Of a stretch of 58,927 bases of DNA, positions 28,381 through 37,579 are shown piece by piece. Position 1 is the first letter of the stretch; every line of letters begins with the position of its first letter. Below the pieces are notes generated by a model. That model saw only the letters and a list, made by a program, of their open reading frames with translations. It did not search any database and was not told the DNA's origin. The stretch comes from Planctomycetota bacterium (GTDB lineage Bacteria > Planctomycetota > Phycisphaerae > Sedimentisphaerales > Anaerobacaceae). The translations under genes and the position numbers were made by a program. The DNA lies in NCBI GenBank assembly GCA_019456145.1, contig VRUL01000031.1, positions 1-58,927 on the forward strand. Direction: 5' to 3'.

Positions 28381-29046
28381 ATGGGAACAATCATGGGGAT
28401 AAAAATACTGATTGCAGACGATCATAAGATTGTGCGTGAAGCCATCGGTGCTCTGTTGAACAATGAGCTTGGGATGGAAGTTACTGGTGAGGCCGAAGAT
28501 GGTAGAACTGCGGTACAACTCGCTCGGGATTTACAACCAAATGTTGTTATCATGGACATCGAAATGCCCAACCTAAATGGTATTGAGGCCACTCGCCAAA
28601 TAATTAACGAGCTGCCCGGCGTCAAGGTGATAGCTTTAACAGAACGCTCAGACAGGCGTTCAGTGCTCGAAATGCTTAAAGCGGGGGCATCGGGTTATGT
28701 GCCGAAGCAATGTCCATTCCAGGAGCTTGTCTGCGCTATACGTAACGTTGTTTCAAACCAGACTTACCTCAGTCCGCAGGTAAGTGGAACAGTTGTTGAA
28801 GGGTATATAAACGGCGTGTCGAGACATGATGACTCGGTCTACTCAGTATTAACGCCCAGGGAACGCGAAGTGCTCCAATTAATCGCCGAGGGAAAGTCAA
28901 CGAAAGTAACCGCAAAAGAATTATATGTTAGTACAAAAACTATTGAATGGCACCGCAGCCAACTTATGAAGAAATTAGGCGTACAAAGTGTGGCCGAACT
29001 CGTTAAGTATGCCATAAGTGAGGGATTGACTTGTGCTTATGCCTAA
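28381..29046 (+). CDS. Second NarL/FixJ-type response regulator
   Basis: The 221-residue protein is a paralogue of the regulator at 27253: receiver domain with IKILIADDHKIVREAI and VVIMDIEMPNLNGIEATRQI, then the LuxR helix-turn-helix LTPREREVLQLIAEGKSTKV with STKTIEWHRSQLMKKLGVQS. GAAGGAAATA before ATG 28381 supports the start over ATG 28393. It has its own 470-bp upstream region, so it may be expressed separately and could cross-talk with the same kinases. Confidence 0.9.
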   Translation: MGTIMGIKILIADDHKIVREAIGALLNNELGMEVTGEAEDGRTAVQLARDLQPNVVIMDIEMPNLNGIEATRQIINELPGVKVIALTERSDRRSVLEMLKAGASGYVPKQCPFQELVCAIRNVVSNQTYLSPQVSGTVVEGYINGVSRHDDSVYSVLTPREREVLQLIAEGKSTKVTAKELYVSTKTIEWHRSQLMKKLGVQSVAELVKYAISEGLTCAYA

Positions 29047-29235
29047 CATGGCTTAAAGCAACAAAATACTGCTGTCTTCAGCAACTTACAAACACCTGTA
29101 CCTGCTGTAACTTCCATTCGAGCATGAAAATCGAAAACAGGTATTGCTATGATGTTTTTTCGATTTTAACAAGAATGGGATTTGTTATGTTCTTGCTCTA
29201 ATCCACAACAACCGATTTCAGTTTACCGATAAACT

Positions 29236-30807
29236 ATGAAAAAGAAGCGCAGGTTTTCAGTCGTACCAGGAAAATTTGTACTCGTTGGTGGGATATTAAT
29301 ACTCCTCGGAGCTTGCTTTTTTTCTTATTTATATTGTGACAAGATCTACTTTGCTCTTTACCCCAAAAAATCTACATTTACAAAGCTGAAAAAGATAAGA
29401 TCGAAGAAAAAAGAGCAGGTTATTCATTACCTCAATCAACAAAAAATAGTCGGAAGCCAAATCCCTGAAAATAAAGCCGTTGTTAAGTACTTTAAAGAAT
29501 TATTATCACTGTACAAACAGAAAGCATATCTTGGCACTAAATATAATCAGATAGAGAGAAAACTCGAAGAGTTATTCGTTGTGAAGTTGGGTGAATTTTA
29601 CGATCTACTATTTGTAAGCAATGATGGGAGTATATTTTTTACAATAAAAAAGGAGGGGGATTTCTTAGCCAATATATATGAAAGACGTTTTGACAATATC
29701 TGGCTATATAAGAAAATAAGAGAAAAAACAGCAAACAATGTTGGACATGATATTGTGTTTGTTGACTTCGATTACTATCCGGTATCGGGTGAACCTGCTT
29801 CCTTTTTCATCGCTCCAATTACTGAAAATAATCGAACACTTGGTTATATTATATTGCAATTGGCGATTAACCACATCAACTACATTTTAACAAACAGGAC
29901 ATCACTGGGAAGGACGGGTGAAGTCTATCTGGTTAATGAGAAGCAATTGATGATTACACAATCACGCTTTATCGATGACAGTACCATATTGAATAAGGTA
30001 ATTGACACAGAAGCTGTCAGGAATGCATTAGAAGAAACGGAAGGTAGTAAGATTATTGTCGATTATCGTGGAAAAAGAGTTTTTAGTTCTTATGAAAAGT
30101 TCGATTGTGAAGGAACGCAATGGATTATTATCGCAGAAATCGATGAAGATGAAGTTGTAACGGAGTTTTATCTTGCCTGGGAAGACAAACTATTTAAAAA
30201 GTCTCTTAAATACTTGGAGCAATACTCTTTTCACGAAAGTCAACAGACTATTCCCGAACATTTGGTTGATACCAGGGACCAAATTAAAGTCGATGTCAAA
30301 GAAATCATGAAGAGTAAGAATCAGGAAATTCTTTATACCAGAGGAGTTGCAACCTGTACCGCATTAACAGTATCTTTTCCGGGGAAATTCGGTTATTTGG
30401 CTCATATTACCCCTACAGATGAAGTTTACGAGGATATTGATCGGACGACGAAAATATTCTTGAGGGAGAAACAAACAAATTTTGTTGATACGTTAATGAG
30501 GAACATCAACAGGTTCGATGTGACTCAATATGAAAAATCTTATTTAAGGTTTGGCGTATTTTCAACTAAAAATTGGAGTTTTAAAAGCATATTACGCAAA
30601 CTTATTGAAAATGGAATTGATATATCTCAAATCAAGATTCTTCATAAAAATGAATATAACCTTGTTCATATAATTTTCGACTATGATAAGGATCAGATTT
30701 GGAGCCAGTGGAAAGGTGAATATACTCAGACACCATACATGGAACATTGCAAACAGGTTCCTAATTTTGGGGAGGTTATCAAAAAGGTAAGTCGTTACGA
30801 GAGGTGA
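29236..30807 (+). CDS. Membrane-anchored extracytoplasmic sensor-like protein
   Basis: The 523-residue protein has a Lys/Arg-rich N-terminus and one membrane segment (about 14-35). A predicted extracytoplasmic region resembles a double Cache sensor: FYDLLFVSNDGSIFFTIKKE, ITENNRTLGYIILQLAINHI, LGRTGEVYLVNEKQLMITQS and VDYRGKRVFSSYEKF, the usual Cache strand pattern. The C-terminal 180 residues match no kinase, cyclase or methyl-accepting domain I know, and I see no clear second membrane segment. It may present ligand state to the neighbouring kinases (inference). The coding sequence is more AT-rich than its neighbours. Confidence 0.55.
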   Translation: MKKKRRFSVVPGKFVLVGGILILLGACFFSYLYCDKIYFALYPKKSTFTKLKKIRSKKKEQVIHYLNQQKIVGSQIPENKAVVKYFKELLSLYKQKAYLGTKYNQIERKLEELFVVKLGEFYDLLFVSNDGSIFFTIKKEGDFLANIYERRFDNIWLYKKIREKTANNVGHDIVFVDFDYYPVSGEPASFFIAPITENNRTLGYIILQLAINHINYILTNRTSLGRTGEVYLVNEKQLMITQSRFIDDSTILNKVIDTEAVRNALEETEGSKIIVDYRGKRVFSSYEKFDCEGTQWIIIAEIDEDEVVTEFYLAWEDKLFKKSLKYLEQYSFHESQQTIPEHLVDTRDQIKVDVKEIMKSKNQEILYTRGVATCTALTVSFPGKFGYLAHITPTDEVYEDIDRTTKIFLREKQTNFVDTLMRNINRFDVTQYEKSYLRFGVFSTKNWSFKSILRKLIENGIDISQIKILHKNEYNLVHIIFDYDKDQIWSQWKGEYTQTPYMEHCKQVPNFGEVIKKVSRYER

Positions 30808-30955
30808 TGAGAATAACACATGAAGAAGCCGCAAATATTAAAACAATAACATATCCATAGAAGTGCGATTTGAAGAACTCATTACTTATACCACTATTTC
30901 ATGGCAGGAGAAATGTAAATAAGTAGTAGAAGCAGTAAGAAATCTCTTTGCGACA

Positions 30956-32314
30956 TCAAAATCGTTGAATTACTTCAGCGGCATGTACGCTTTTGGCCCC
31001 CATAATCTCTGGAAAACTTATTCGCAAGACGTCTGTCGGTTTGCCTTCAGAGGTTACGTCTCGGGCTGGTATTTGGGAGAATGATTTAGATTTGAGAATA
31101 GAATCATAGACGATTGGTTTTACGGTATTTTCCAATCTGGCCGAGTATGGAATGTATTGGGACAGGGCAATTACGATCAACTCATCCTTTGGAGAAATCC
31201 AGAAGTGTGTGCTGGCCATACCTCCCCAGCCGTATTCTCCTTTAGGATATTTCCCATCCTTTAACCTAACAGAAAAGCCCAGACCGAATCCTCCATCGTT
31301 ATTTCTTCTTACAGCATCTGGAAGCTGATTCTTTGTCATCATTTCCACCGTGTCGGGGCGCAGGAGCCGTTTGCCGTCCAGTTGTCCTTTATTGAGCAGC
31401 ATTTGACAGAATCGCATGTAATCTCGTGCCGTGGAAACCAATCCCCCTCCTCCCGACAGTATTGATGGTTTTTTAAGATATCTACTCTCGGATGGTTCAT
31501 CAATAACCCTCAGTCCGCCGGTTGGCTTCGGGCCGTAGCAGGCAGCAAAGCGTTCAGTTTTTTTGGCCGGTACGCGAAAGGCAGTATCTTTCATTTTCAA
31601 AGGCTTAAATATCCTTTTCTTAAAGAATTTGTCCAGTGATTGCCCTGAGACCTCTTGTACCAGATAGCCAAGCACATCTGTCGATACACTGTAATGCCAC
31701 TTTGTTCCCGGTTGATAGAGGAGGGGGATTTTACTTAGTTTGTTTATCATATCTTGGAGAGAACTGTCCCAAGCAGAGACGTTCCTGGCCATATACATTT
31801 TGTCAACAGGTGTATTTCCAAAGAAACCGTAGGTCAGCCCCGAAGTATGCCGAAACAAATCACGAATGCTCATCTGACGCACCTGGTTGGAATGGTTGCC
31901 GGATTCGGCATATACTTTTAGCGACTTGAATTCCGGAATATATTTGGACACCGGGTCATCTAACTTCAGCTTGCCCTCCTCATAAAGCATCATGGCAGCT
32001 ACACTCGTAATGGATTTAGACATGGAGTAAATACGAAATATCGTATCCGGCTGCATGGGTTTCTTTGCCTTTTGGTCCATCATGCCGAAGGTTTCGAACA
32101 GAGCGATTTTTCCCTTTCGGGCCACGATAACACTTGCCCCTGCTATTTTCTTATTGTCTACAAGAGCTTGTACGGCAGGTTTGATCTGAGCCAGCTTCTC
32201 TGAGGACATTCCGACATCTTCCGGGGAAGTGACGGGCAGTTCCCTGGCAAGCCCGGCGTATGGGAGAATCACAGAAAGCGTAAGGACGATTAGTATCTGC
32301 CATGTGGTTTTCAT
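30956..32314 (-). CDS. Secreted serine hydrolase, beta-lactamase family
   Basis: Class C beta-lactamase/esterase fold. The active serine is in IYSMSKSITSVAAMMLYEEG (SxxK), followed by KLKLDDPVSKYIPEF, a YSVSTDVLGYLV motif (Tyr of YxN-like position) and the late YGWGGMASTHFWISPKDEL (GG motif in place of KTG). I start at ATG 32314, where MKTTWQILIVLTLSVILPYA forms a signal peptide behind AGGAG; a longer frame begins upstream but lacks these. The true substrate (ester, D-amino peptide) is not readable. Confidence 0.82.
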   Translation of the reverse strand: MKTTWQILIVLTLSVILPYAGLARELPVTSPEDVGMSSEKLAQIKPAVQALVDNKKIAGASVIVARKGKIALFETFGMMDQKAKKPMQPDTIFRIYSMSKSITSVAAMMLYEEGKLKLDDPVSKYIPEFKSLKVYAESGNHSNQVRQMSIRDLFRHTSGLTYGFFGNTPVDKMYMARNVSAWDSSLQDMINKLSKIPLLYQPGTKWHYSVSTDVLGYLVQEVSGQSLDKFFKKRIFKPLKMKDTAFRVPAKKTERFAACYGPKPTGGLRVIDEPSESRYLKKPSILSGGGGLVSTARDYMRFCQMLLNKGQLDGKRLLRPDTVEMMTKNQLPDAVRRNNDGGFGLGFSVRLKDGKYPKGEYGWGGMASTHFWISPKDELIVIALSQYIPYSARLENTVKPIVYDSILKSKSFSQIPARDVTSEGKPTDVLRISFPEIMGAKSVHAAEVIQRF

Positions 32315-32424
32315 AGGAAAGCTCCTGTCGTATATCAACTTTCTATAGGTTACCATATCCTGTCCGGTCAATACAAGAAGGGTGAGTGGAGACCACCCAC
32401 CCCTTGTATCGATACTTCTGGGCC

Positions 32425-33000
32425 TCATTGGTTAAGGTTTTTATCTTTCCAGTATTTGGTTCCGGCAACCGTCGCTTGAAGGGCCAAACCCGATTCTGTC
32501 ATAGAGTAAGCCTCTATGTCTGAACCGAGAACTCCTTCACCGCTCAATTCTCCCCCGGTTTCGCCTGCTTTTGCCGCAGCGTCGGCGTGACCGCCAAACT
32601 CCCAGCCACTCGCGATGAATTTATTAAGGGTTTCACGGGATTTAAAAATCAACACTTGTCGATAGTCTTTAACACCTAATCCAAGGCCGATGCCACCCAA
32701 AGCCATTTTCATATAGGTCCGTCGTCTGGTAGAGTTATCAACAACAACACCATATCCACCACCGGCACTGACAAAGATTAAATTCACATTGGCATTGGCA
32801 AAAACACCATAACCGGCGGCTTTTTTGATTTTGTCTTTCGTAGAAGGTTGTTCTTTGTAGAGCCTTTGAAGAGTTTCTGTTTCCATATTACCAACAAGTT
32901 GTTGTCTTTCTGTTATTGAGAGCTTCGAACTTGGGCCACAGCCAGGGACCAGAGCAAGTATTGCGATGGCCGACAATAGATAAAAGATTGTTTTTTTCAT
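32425..33000 (-). CDS. SYLF/Ysc84 domain lipoprotein
   Basis: A lipoprotein signal (IAILALVPGCG, Cys lipobox at about residue 21) precedes a SYLF domain: KKAAGYGVFANANVNLIFVS, GGGYGVVVDNSTRRRTYMKM, GGIGLGLGVKDYRQVLIF and ending GSDIEAYSMTESGLALQATV. SYLF domains bind phospholipids. The protein is probably anchored in an outer or inner membrane leaflet. It lies 110 bp before the serine hydrolase on the same strand. Confidence 0.85.
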   Translation of the reverse strand: MKKTIFYLLSAIAILALVPGCGPSSKLSITERQQLVGNMETETLQRLYKEQPSTKDKIKKAAGYGVFANANVNLIFVSAGGGYGVVVDNSTRRRTYMKMALGGIGLGLGVKDYRQVLIFKSRETLNKFIASGWEFGGHADAAAKAGETGGELSGEGVLGSDIEAYSMTESGLALQATVAGTKYWKDKNLNQ

Positions 33001-33090
33001 TTTTTAAGTCTCCATAATAAAGTTAACATTGGTTATTTCTTGTCTGCTACAAGAACCTTTGTGTATTCATAATTACCCATCGGATTGAAA

Positions 33091-33783
33091 TTACTCTAAC
33101 TCCTTGATCTTCATGTTACGAAAAAAGATAGGTGCCCCGGCATGTTTACCCTGCAGGCCGATGTTGCCATGAGTAGGCAGTTCAGCAAAAGGCGTGCTCA
33201 GCCATGAAGGAATATCGGTCCCATCAGGATTTTTTGTAGCACTTGTCCACAGGGCCATGTTCATTTCAGTGACCATCAGGCTGTTGAGCATGACATAGAT
33301 CATCTTATCTTTGCAGGTGATGGTGAAACGGTTCCATTGGCCGGGTTTGTTCACCATGCTCTTCGAGGCCGGCAGATGACCAAAAATGGCCCCGCAATGC
33401 CATGTGCTGGGACTCTTTGCCCATTTTTCTGAAAAATCATCCGCTATTTGTATCTCTACGGAATTTGGAATCCAATTCTGCATGTTGTTACAATAGACTA
33501 TCACACCACTGTTTGTGCCGTCTGCTGTCTTGAATTCCAGGTCAATAATAAAATTGTCATAATCTTTTTTGGTCCAAATCGCCTGGTCTTCGCTGGCGGT
33601 AAGAACGCCATCCTCAAACGTCCAGACTCCTTTAGGATAAGTAGCGTTGGATAAATCGGCGGCAAACAGGTCCTGCCATTGACTAACGTTCGGATGAGCT
33701 TTGGGCGGGACAGAAGTTTTCTCGTTGCAGGATTGCATGAGTATAACACAACTAACCATTGTCAATACAACTGTCTTCTTCAC
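33091..33783 (-). CDS. DUF1080 / 3-keto-disaccharide hydrolase-like lipoprotein
   Basis: The signal ends in a lipobox-like VILMQSCN. The body is a jelly-roll domain typical of DUF1080: WTFEDGVLTASEDQAIWTKK, NFIIDLEFKTADGTNSGVIV, the conserved KPGQWNRFTITCKDKMIYVM, and GNIGLQGKHAGAPIFFRNMKI at the C-terminus. Planctomycetes carry many such proteins, some cleaving 3-keto-glycosides. At 230 residues it is a single domain. Confidence 0.85.
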   Translation of the reverse strand: MKKTVVLTMVSCVILMQSCNEKTSVPPKAHPNVSQWQDLFAADLSNATYPKGVWTFEDGVLTASEDQAIWTKKDYDNFIIDLEFKTADGTNSGVIVYCNNMQNWIPNSVEIQIADDFSEKWAKSPSTWHCGAIFGHLPASKSMVNKPGQWNRFTITCKDKMIYVMLNSLMVTEMNMALWTSATKNPDGTDIPSWLSTPFAELPTHGNIGLQGKHAGAPIFFRNMKIKELE

Positions 33784-34339
33784 TTTTGCTCCTTTCTTAA
33801 ATAGGTTTTGCTTTCATTTGCACTAACTTGAAAATTGTATGTTTACATTCTCCATATTTCTTTGGTTCTATTTTGTCTATTCCGGTTATTTCGTAGGTCA
33901 TTATTCGAAAAGTGGCGGCATAAGTCAAGGGTGAGACTGAATTGGCGAGGTTTGGGAGGGCGAATTGGGTTTGATCCGGCTTCGCCAGAGGCTACGCCGC
34001 GATAAATTGGGTTCGTTTTGGGTTCGTTTTCACCAAGTGTCCAATCGCATTTATTCTTATAATGCCTTGTTAATACTTTACTTACGTTCATTTGACTTTT
34101 TCGGAAATTGGGTTCGTTTTGCATAATAAGGTCACAAATGGTTGATAGCCTGGGCTGGATAGGCTGCTTGCGTAGCTTGCAGTTGGTAGTTCGTTGTTCA
34201 TAGCCATGCATCTGAAATCCTAAACTCTAAGCTCTAAATTCTAAACAAATCCAAATTACCTAAATTAAAATGTTCAAAACGATTCCCTGTCTACGACTTA
34301 CAGGGATTCGTATTTGTGTATCTGCTGATACTACGACGT

Positions 34340-34374
34340 GCGGTTCTCCGCTAAATACCTGCCCTTTTTAGGGC
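34340..34374 (-). ncRNA. Right-copy tandem hairpins of putative small RNA
   Basis: On the minus strand GCCCT-AAAA-AGGGC (34361-34374) and GCGG-AGAA-CCGC (34340-34351) occupy the same places as in the left copy. Further downstream GTATC-AGCA-GATAC and CCCTGT/ACAGGG hairpins follow. The first stem differs from the left copy by a paired change. Confidence 0.45.
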
Positions 34375-34381
34375 TATTGTA

Positions 34382-34410
34382 ATTATACCAAACTTCCCTG
34401 GAATGTTCAA
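34382..34410 (-). promoter_or_regulatory. Sigma-70-type promoter of right repeat copy
   Basis: TTGAAC (complement of 34405-34410) and TATAAT (complement of 34382-34387) with a 17-bp spacer, the same geometry as the left copy at 328-356. Confidence 0.7.
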
Positions 34411-34445
34411 TAATAATCGAACTATTTTAGTAAAAATTTTACCTT

Positions 34446-34684
34446 GTTGCTGGATGCGAGGGATTAGGGGCAAGGACATATAAATAATTAAAGATTATTG
34501 ATGATTGATTATTTGGTGAATTTAGGAGTAAGATAAGCGGCAAGAAATGGCCGGGCCAAGCCGACCCGGCGCGTTTGCGACCTTCGTTAAAGGAGGATTA
34601 TCATTTGACTTGTTCATAGCCGGTCAGGATGAAAAACTTAGCAACCGTTCATAAGGACGAAATCTTTGAGTTTCTCAGGTATTA
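34446..34684. other. Intergenic sequence
   Basis: Between the inverted repeat and the secreted repeat protein. I see no gene, no clear terminator and no repeat of interest. Confidence 0.4.
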
Positions 34685-37270
34685 TTATTCAACTTTCTTA
34701 CTCGGAGCGTCAGAGACTTTCTTGAGAACATAATATGCAGGTTTTCTATGGCGAATTGTATAATCGCCGCTTTTCCATTCAAAGAACATGTAGGTCGAAT
34801 CCTCGATATCCTTAAGGGTGTATTTGCCGGCAGTTTTGTCACCTGAATGGAATACAAGCCCTTTTGTCCATGTCCACCAGGGCTTAAACGTTTCGCCATT
34901 CGGCATGAAGCTAAGCTCTTTGAGATATAGCCGGCCTCCACTGCCTTTCCATTGTTTCTCGCCGGCCGTGAACTGTTCTGTCTCACTGACAAAATCTACG
35001 CTCCTCCATGTTCCGATGACTTGTGGATCATTAACAAACGGCCAATCGATTTTGTCAACAATACGGCCCTGCTCGTTTATAGTACCGGTCGGAGGGATAT
35101 ATGCTTTTTTGCCTGCCGTTTGCTCATGTTTAACTGTTTCTGATGAGGCTTTCCTGGGAACATAAGAAAAGGTGTTCGTCATTATTCTTAAATCCTTATA
35201 GTCAACAAGATCATCTTTATGAGAATCTGCCGGGAGGATTTGGCCGGTCTTTTGCCTGTTATTTGAAGGTATCGCATAATCTTTTAAGTTGATAAAACCG
35301 TCGTTATTAAGAGCGGACGGAGTAGTAGTAAATTCCCAGACATCGCCCGTGTGATAATAACCAGTCCCAGGCGGGGGGGAGCGCCAGACCTGGTCAACAC
35401 GCCAGTAATACGTGGTATTTAATGCAAGAGAAGTCACTGCTATGTTTGGTTCCAATACAGAAGCCAGAAATTCCGGCGGTGGAGTGAAGATATCGTAAAG
35501 GGCATTTTTCACATCTTCCCAACTGGTTCCCATGTAAACATCATGCTCATACACCTCGATACCCGGCTGCCAGGAAAGGAGCACATCGGTTTCTACCAAT
35601 GTGGCCTCATTAGGCGGATTTGGGAAAGTAGCCTTGAAGTCCTGAATAGTAAACTCCCAGATTTCTCCCGGGAACGTATTGCCAAGAGCATCGGTCTCAT
35701 CGACAGTCCAGTAGTACTTCGTTCCTCGAACAAGACTGTCGGTATAAGGATCGCCGTCAATAATACCCTCAGGTACACCAACCCAATACCGGTTGGGTAT
35801 CGGTGGATACGGCGGTTGGCCGAGATTCGCGTCCTGAGTGCGGTTGTACACATCGAGAAAATCGTCGCTGAAGTAGCCGGTGTGGGTGACCGCGGTCGGG
35901 CCCGGGATGAAATCAAGCGGCGTATATATATTGTACGGATAAAAATCGCCGGGAATCACAGCACCATCAGCAGGGAAGTTAGGCTCGGCCGATCCGGATA
36001 TAGTAGTAAATTCCCAGACATCGCCTATGTAATAATAAGAAGCATCACAGGGCGGTGGACAGCGACCCCAAACTTCATCAACCCGCCAGTAGTACTTGAC
36101 TCCATGTGCCAGACCTGTAACTAATATGTTCGGTTCCGACCGCGTGGCCAGAAATTCCGGCGGTCGAGGGTAGGTGTAACGAACATTGTTCACATTTTCC
36201 CAACTGGTGCCCATGTAAATATCGTGCTCAGCGGCGCCGTAACCCGGCAGCCAGGAAAGGAGCACATCCGTTTCTACCAATGTGGCCTCATTAGGCGGAT
36301 TGGGTTCAGTAGCCTTGAAGTCCTGAATGGTAAACTCCCAGATATTACCCGGGAACGTATTGCCAAGAGCATCGGTCTGGTCGACAGTCCAGTAGTACTT
36401 TTGGCCTCGAACAAGAGTGTCGGTATAAGGATCGCCGGGAACCAAACCCGGAGGCAGAGCAACAACATAACGATGCTCCCAACCGGGCTCTTCTGCGAAT
36501 GGCGGTGTTCCGAGGTTCGCGTCCTGAGTGCGGTTGTACACGTCGAGAACATCGTCGCTGAAGTAGCCGGTGTGGGTGACCGCGGTCGGGCCCGGGATGA
36601 ATGAAAGAAACATATATATATGTGTGTACGACGAATTTGGAGGATAAAGATCGCCGGGAATTAAAGCACCATCCAAAGGGGAGTTAGGCATGGCCACTCC
36701 GAAGTTGCGGCAGTAAGGATCATACGGATTAGCACAATCAAGCCAGTATAGGACAAAACCTGCCAGGTCATTTATATCGGTACCACCAAGAATGTTCCAG
36801 CCGGCAGCGATAATAGTAAAATCACCGAAGTCTGCGTAACAATCACCGTTCCAGTCGCCTAAAACGTTAGACATGCAGCGATATATGCGAAATGAATTGT
36901 CGCTTGTATCACGGGCGTTCGGTTCACCAGCGTCAGTGATTCGAATCAGGCACTGGTTGGAAAAAATTAGTGGGGTCAGCCAATCATAAGAGCATGTATT
37001 AGAGATAGGATTGGAGTCTACTGGAATCCAGCTATTTCCATCGTTGATGGAATAATCTAATAGATAATTGCCGCCGCAGCCCTCACTTCTGGAATCCTCC
37101 CACCTGATTGTATATGTAGAGCCTCCGAGCAAACGTTCGTTGCCGTTAGGATTTAGTATAGTAAGCGCTTGATTTGTGGCATCGACTTGAAAATTGATGT
37201 GGACACTTCCGTATGAGGAGGGAATTGCCAAAAACAAAATGATGAAGATAATAAAGTACAGTTTTTTCAA
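34685..37270 (-). CDS. Large secreted repeat protein with dockerin-like motifs
   Basis: The 861-residue protein has a signal peptide (MKKLYFIIFIILFLAIPSSY) and an Ig-like domain (ILNPNGNERLLGGSTYTIRW, about 30-135). A dockerin-like calcium loop pair follows (GDWNGDCYADFGDFTIIAAG, about 138-180). Next come two long near-repeats (about 195-420 and 425-635), each with AVTHTGYFSDD, KYYWTVD and an FN3-like YYWRVDEVW unit, then a second calcium loop (NNDGFINLKDYA). The C-terminal domain (YMFFEWKSGDYTIRHRKPAY) also occurs in planctomycete BlaR-like proteins. The repeats are visible in DNA. A role at the cell surface in binding carbohydrate or protein is inferred; no catalytic site is seen. Confidence 0.72.
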   Translation of the reverse strand: MKKLYFIIFIILFLAIPSSYGSVHINFQVDATNQALTILNPNGNERLLGGSTYTIRWEDSRSEGCGGNYLLDYSINDGNSWIPVDSNPISNTCSYDWLTPLIFSNQCLIRITDAGEPNARDTSDNSFRIYRCMSNVLGDWNGDCYADFGDFTIIAAGWNILGGTDINDLAGFVLYWLDCANPYDPYCRNFGVAMPNSPLDGALIPGDLYPPNSSYTHIYMFLSFIPGPTAVTHTGYFSDDVLDVYNRTQDANLGTPPFAEEPGWEHRYVVALPPGLVPGDPYTDTLVRGQKYYWTVDQTDALGNTFPGNIWEFTIQDFKATEPNPPNEATLVETDVLLSWLPGYGAAEHDIYMGTSWENVNNVRYTYPRPPEFLATRSEPNILVTGLAHGVKYYWRVDEVWGRCPPPCDASYYYIGDVWEFTTISGSAEPNFPADGAVIPGDFYPYNIYTPLDFIPGPTAVTHTGYFSDDFLDVYNRTQDANLGQPPYPPIPNRYWVGVPEGIIDGDPYTDSLVRGTKYYWTVDETDALGNTFPGEIWEFTIQDFKATFPNPPNEATLVETDVLLSWQPGIEVYEHDVYMGTSWEDVKNALYDIFTPPPEFLASVLEPNIAVTSLALNTTYYWRVDQVWRSPPPGTGYYHTGDVWEFTTTPSALNNDGFINLKDYAIPSNNRQKTGQILPADSHKDDLVDYKDLRIMTNTFSYVPRKASSETVKHEQTAGKKAYIPPTGTINEQGRIVDKIDWPFVNDPQVIGTWRSVDFVSETEQFTAGEKQWKGSGGRLYLKELSFMPNGETFKPWWTWTKGLVFHSGDKTAGKYTLKDIEDSTYMFFEWKSGDYTIRHRKPAYYVLKKVSDAPSKKVE

Positions 37271-37356
37271 ATCTCAGTCCTCCTTAAAAAAGCTGAAATT
37301 CCAGTAAAACGTATTATAACAACCTTTTGCTGAAAATCAAGACAAATTTACCCCGA

Positions 37357-37379
37357 TGAGATAACGCTGTGCTATCTCA
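37357..37379. repeat. Palindromic hairpin element
   Basis: TGAGATA (37357-37363) and TATCTCA (37373-37379) form a 7-bp stem preceded by CCCC, like the element at 152-186. It sits in the divergent region between the repeat protein and the esterase gene. Confidence 0.4.
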
Positions 37380-37440
37380 CATTTAGTCGTTAGTCTATAG
37401 TATTTCCATTACCTGGTAGGAGCAAGAACACTTGCCCTGC

Positions 37441-37468
37441 TTGACAACATCACAATGTGTGGTAGAGT
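37441..37468 (+). promoter_or_regulatory. R1 promoter repeat, copy A
   Basis: TTGACA (37441-37446), a 16-bp spacer and TAGAGT (37463-37468), preceded by TTGCCCTGC and followed by GGGTGGGAG. It lies about 110 bp upstream of the SGNH esterase. The predicted leader contains a GCTCAG/CTGAGC hairpin. Confidence 0.65.
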
Positions 37469-37579
37469 GGGTGGGAGTTTTAATGCAGTTCTTACCATAT
37501 TTTTTATTGGATTTATTAGATAAGGCTCAGCGGCATATCTGAGCTAAAACATGCAACTTTACATACGGAGTCACAGAAC

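Larger units (their letters stand above)
33945..34445 (-). repeat. Long interspersed repeat, right inverted copy
   Basis: Read on the minus strand this matches the left copy at 301-905: promoter, two hairpins, a stretch with AACGAACCCAA words and the CGCGGCGTAGCCTCTG tail (about 33980-34010). It lacks the CT-rich insert of the left copy. The two copies bracket 33 kb in inverted orientation. The spurious frame here encodes NEPNFRKSQMNVSKVLTR-like text. Confidence 0.75.
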
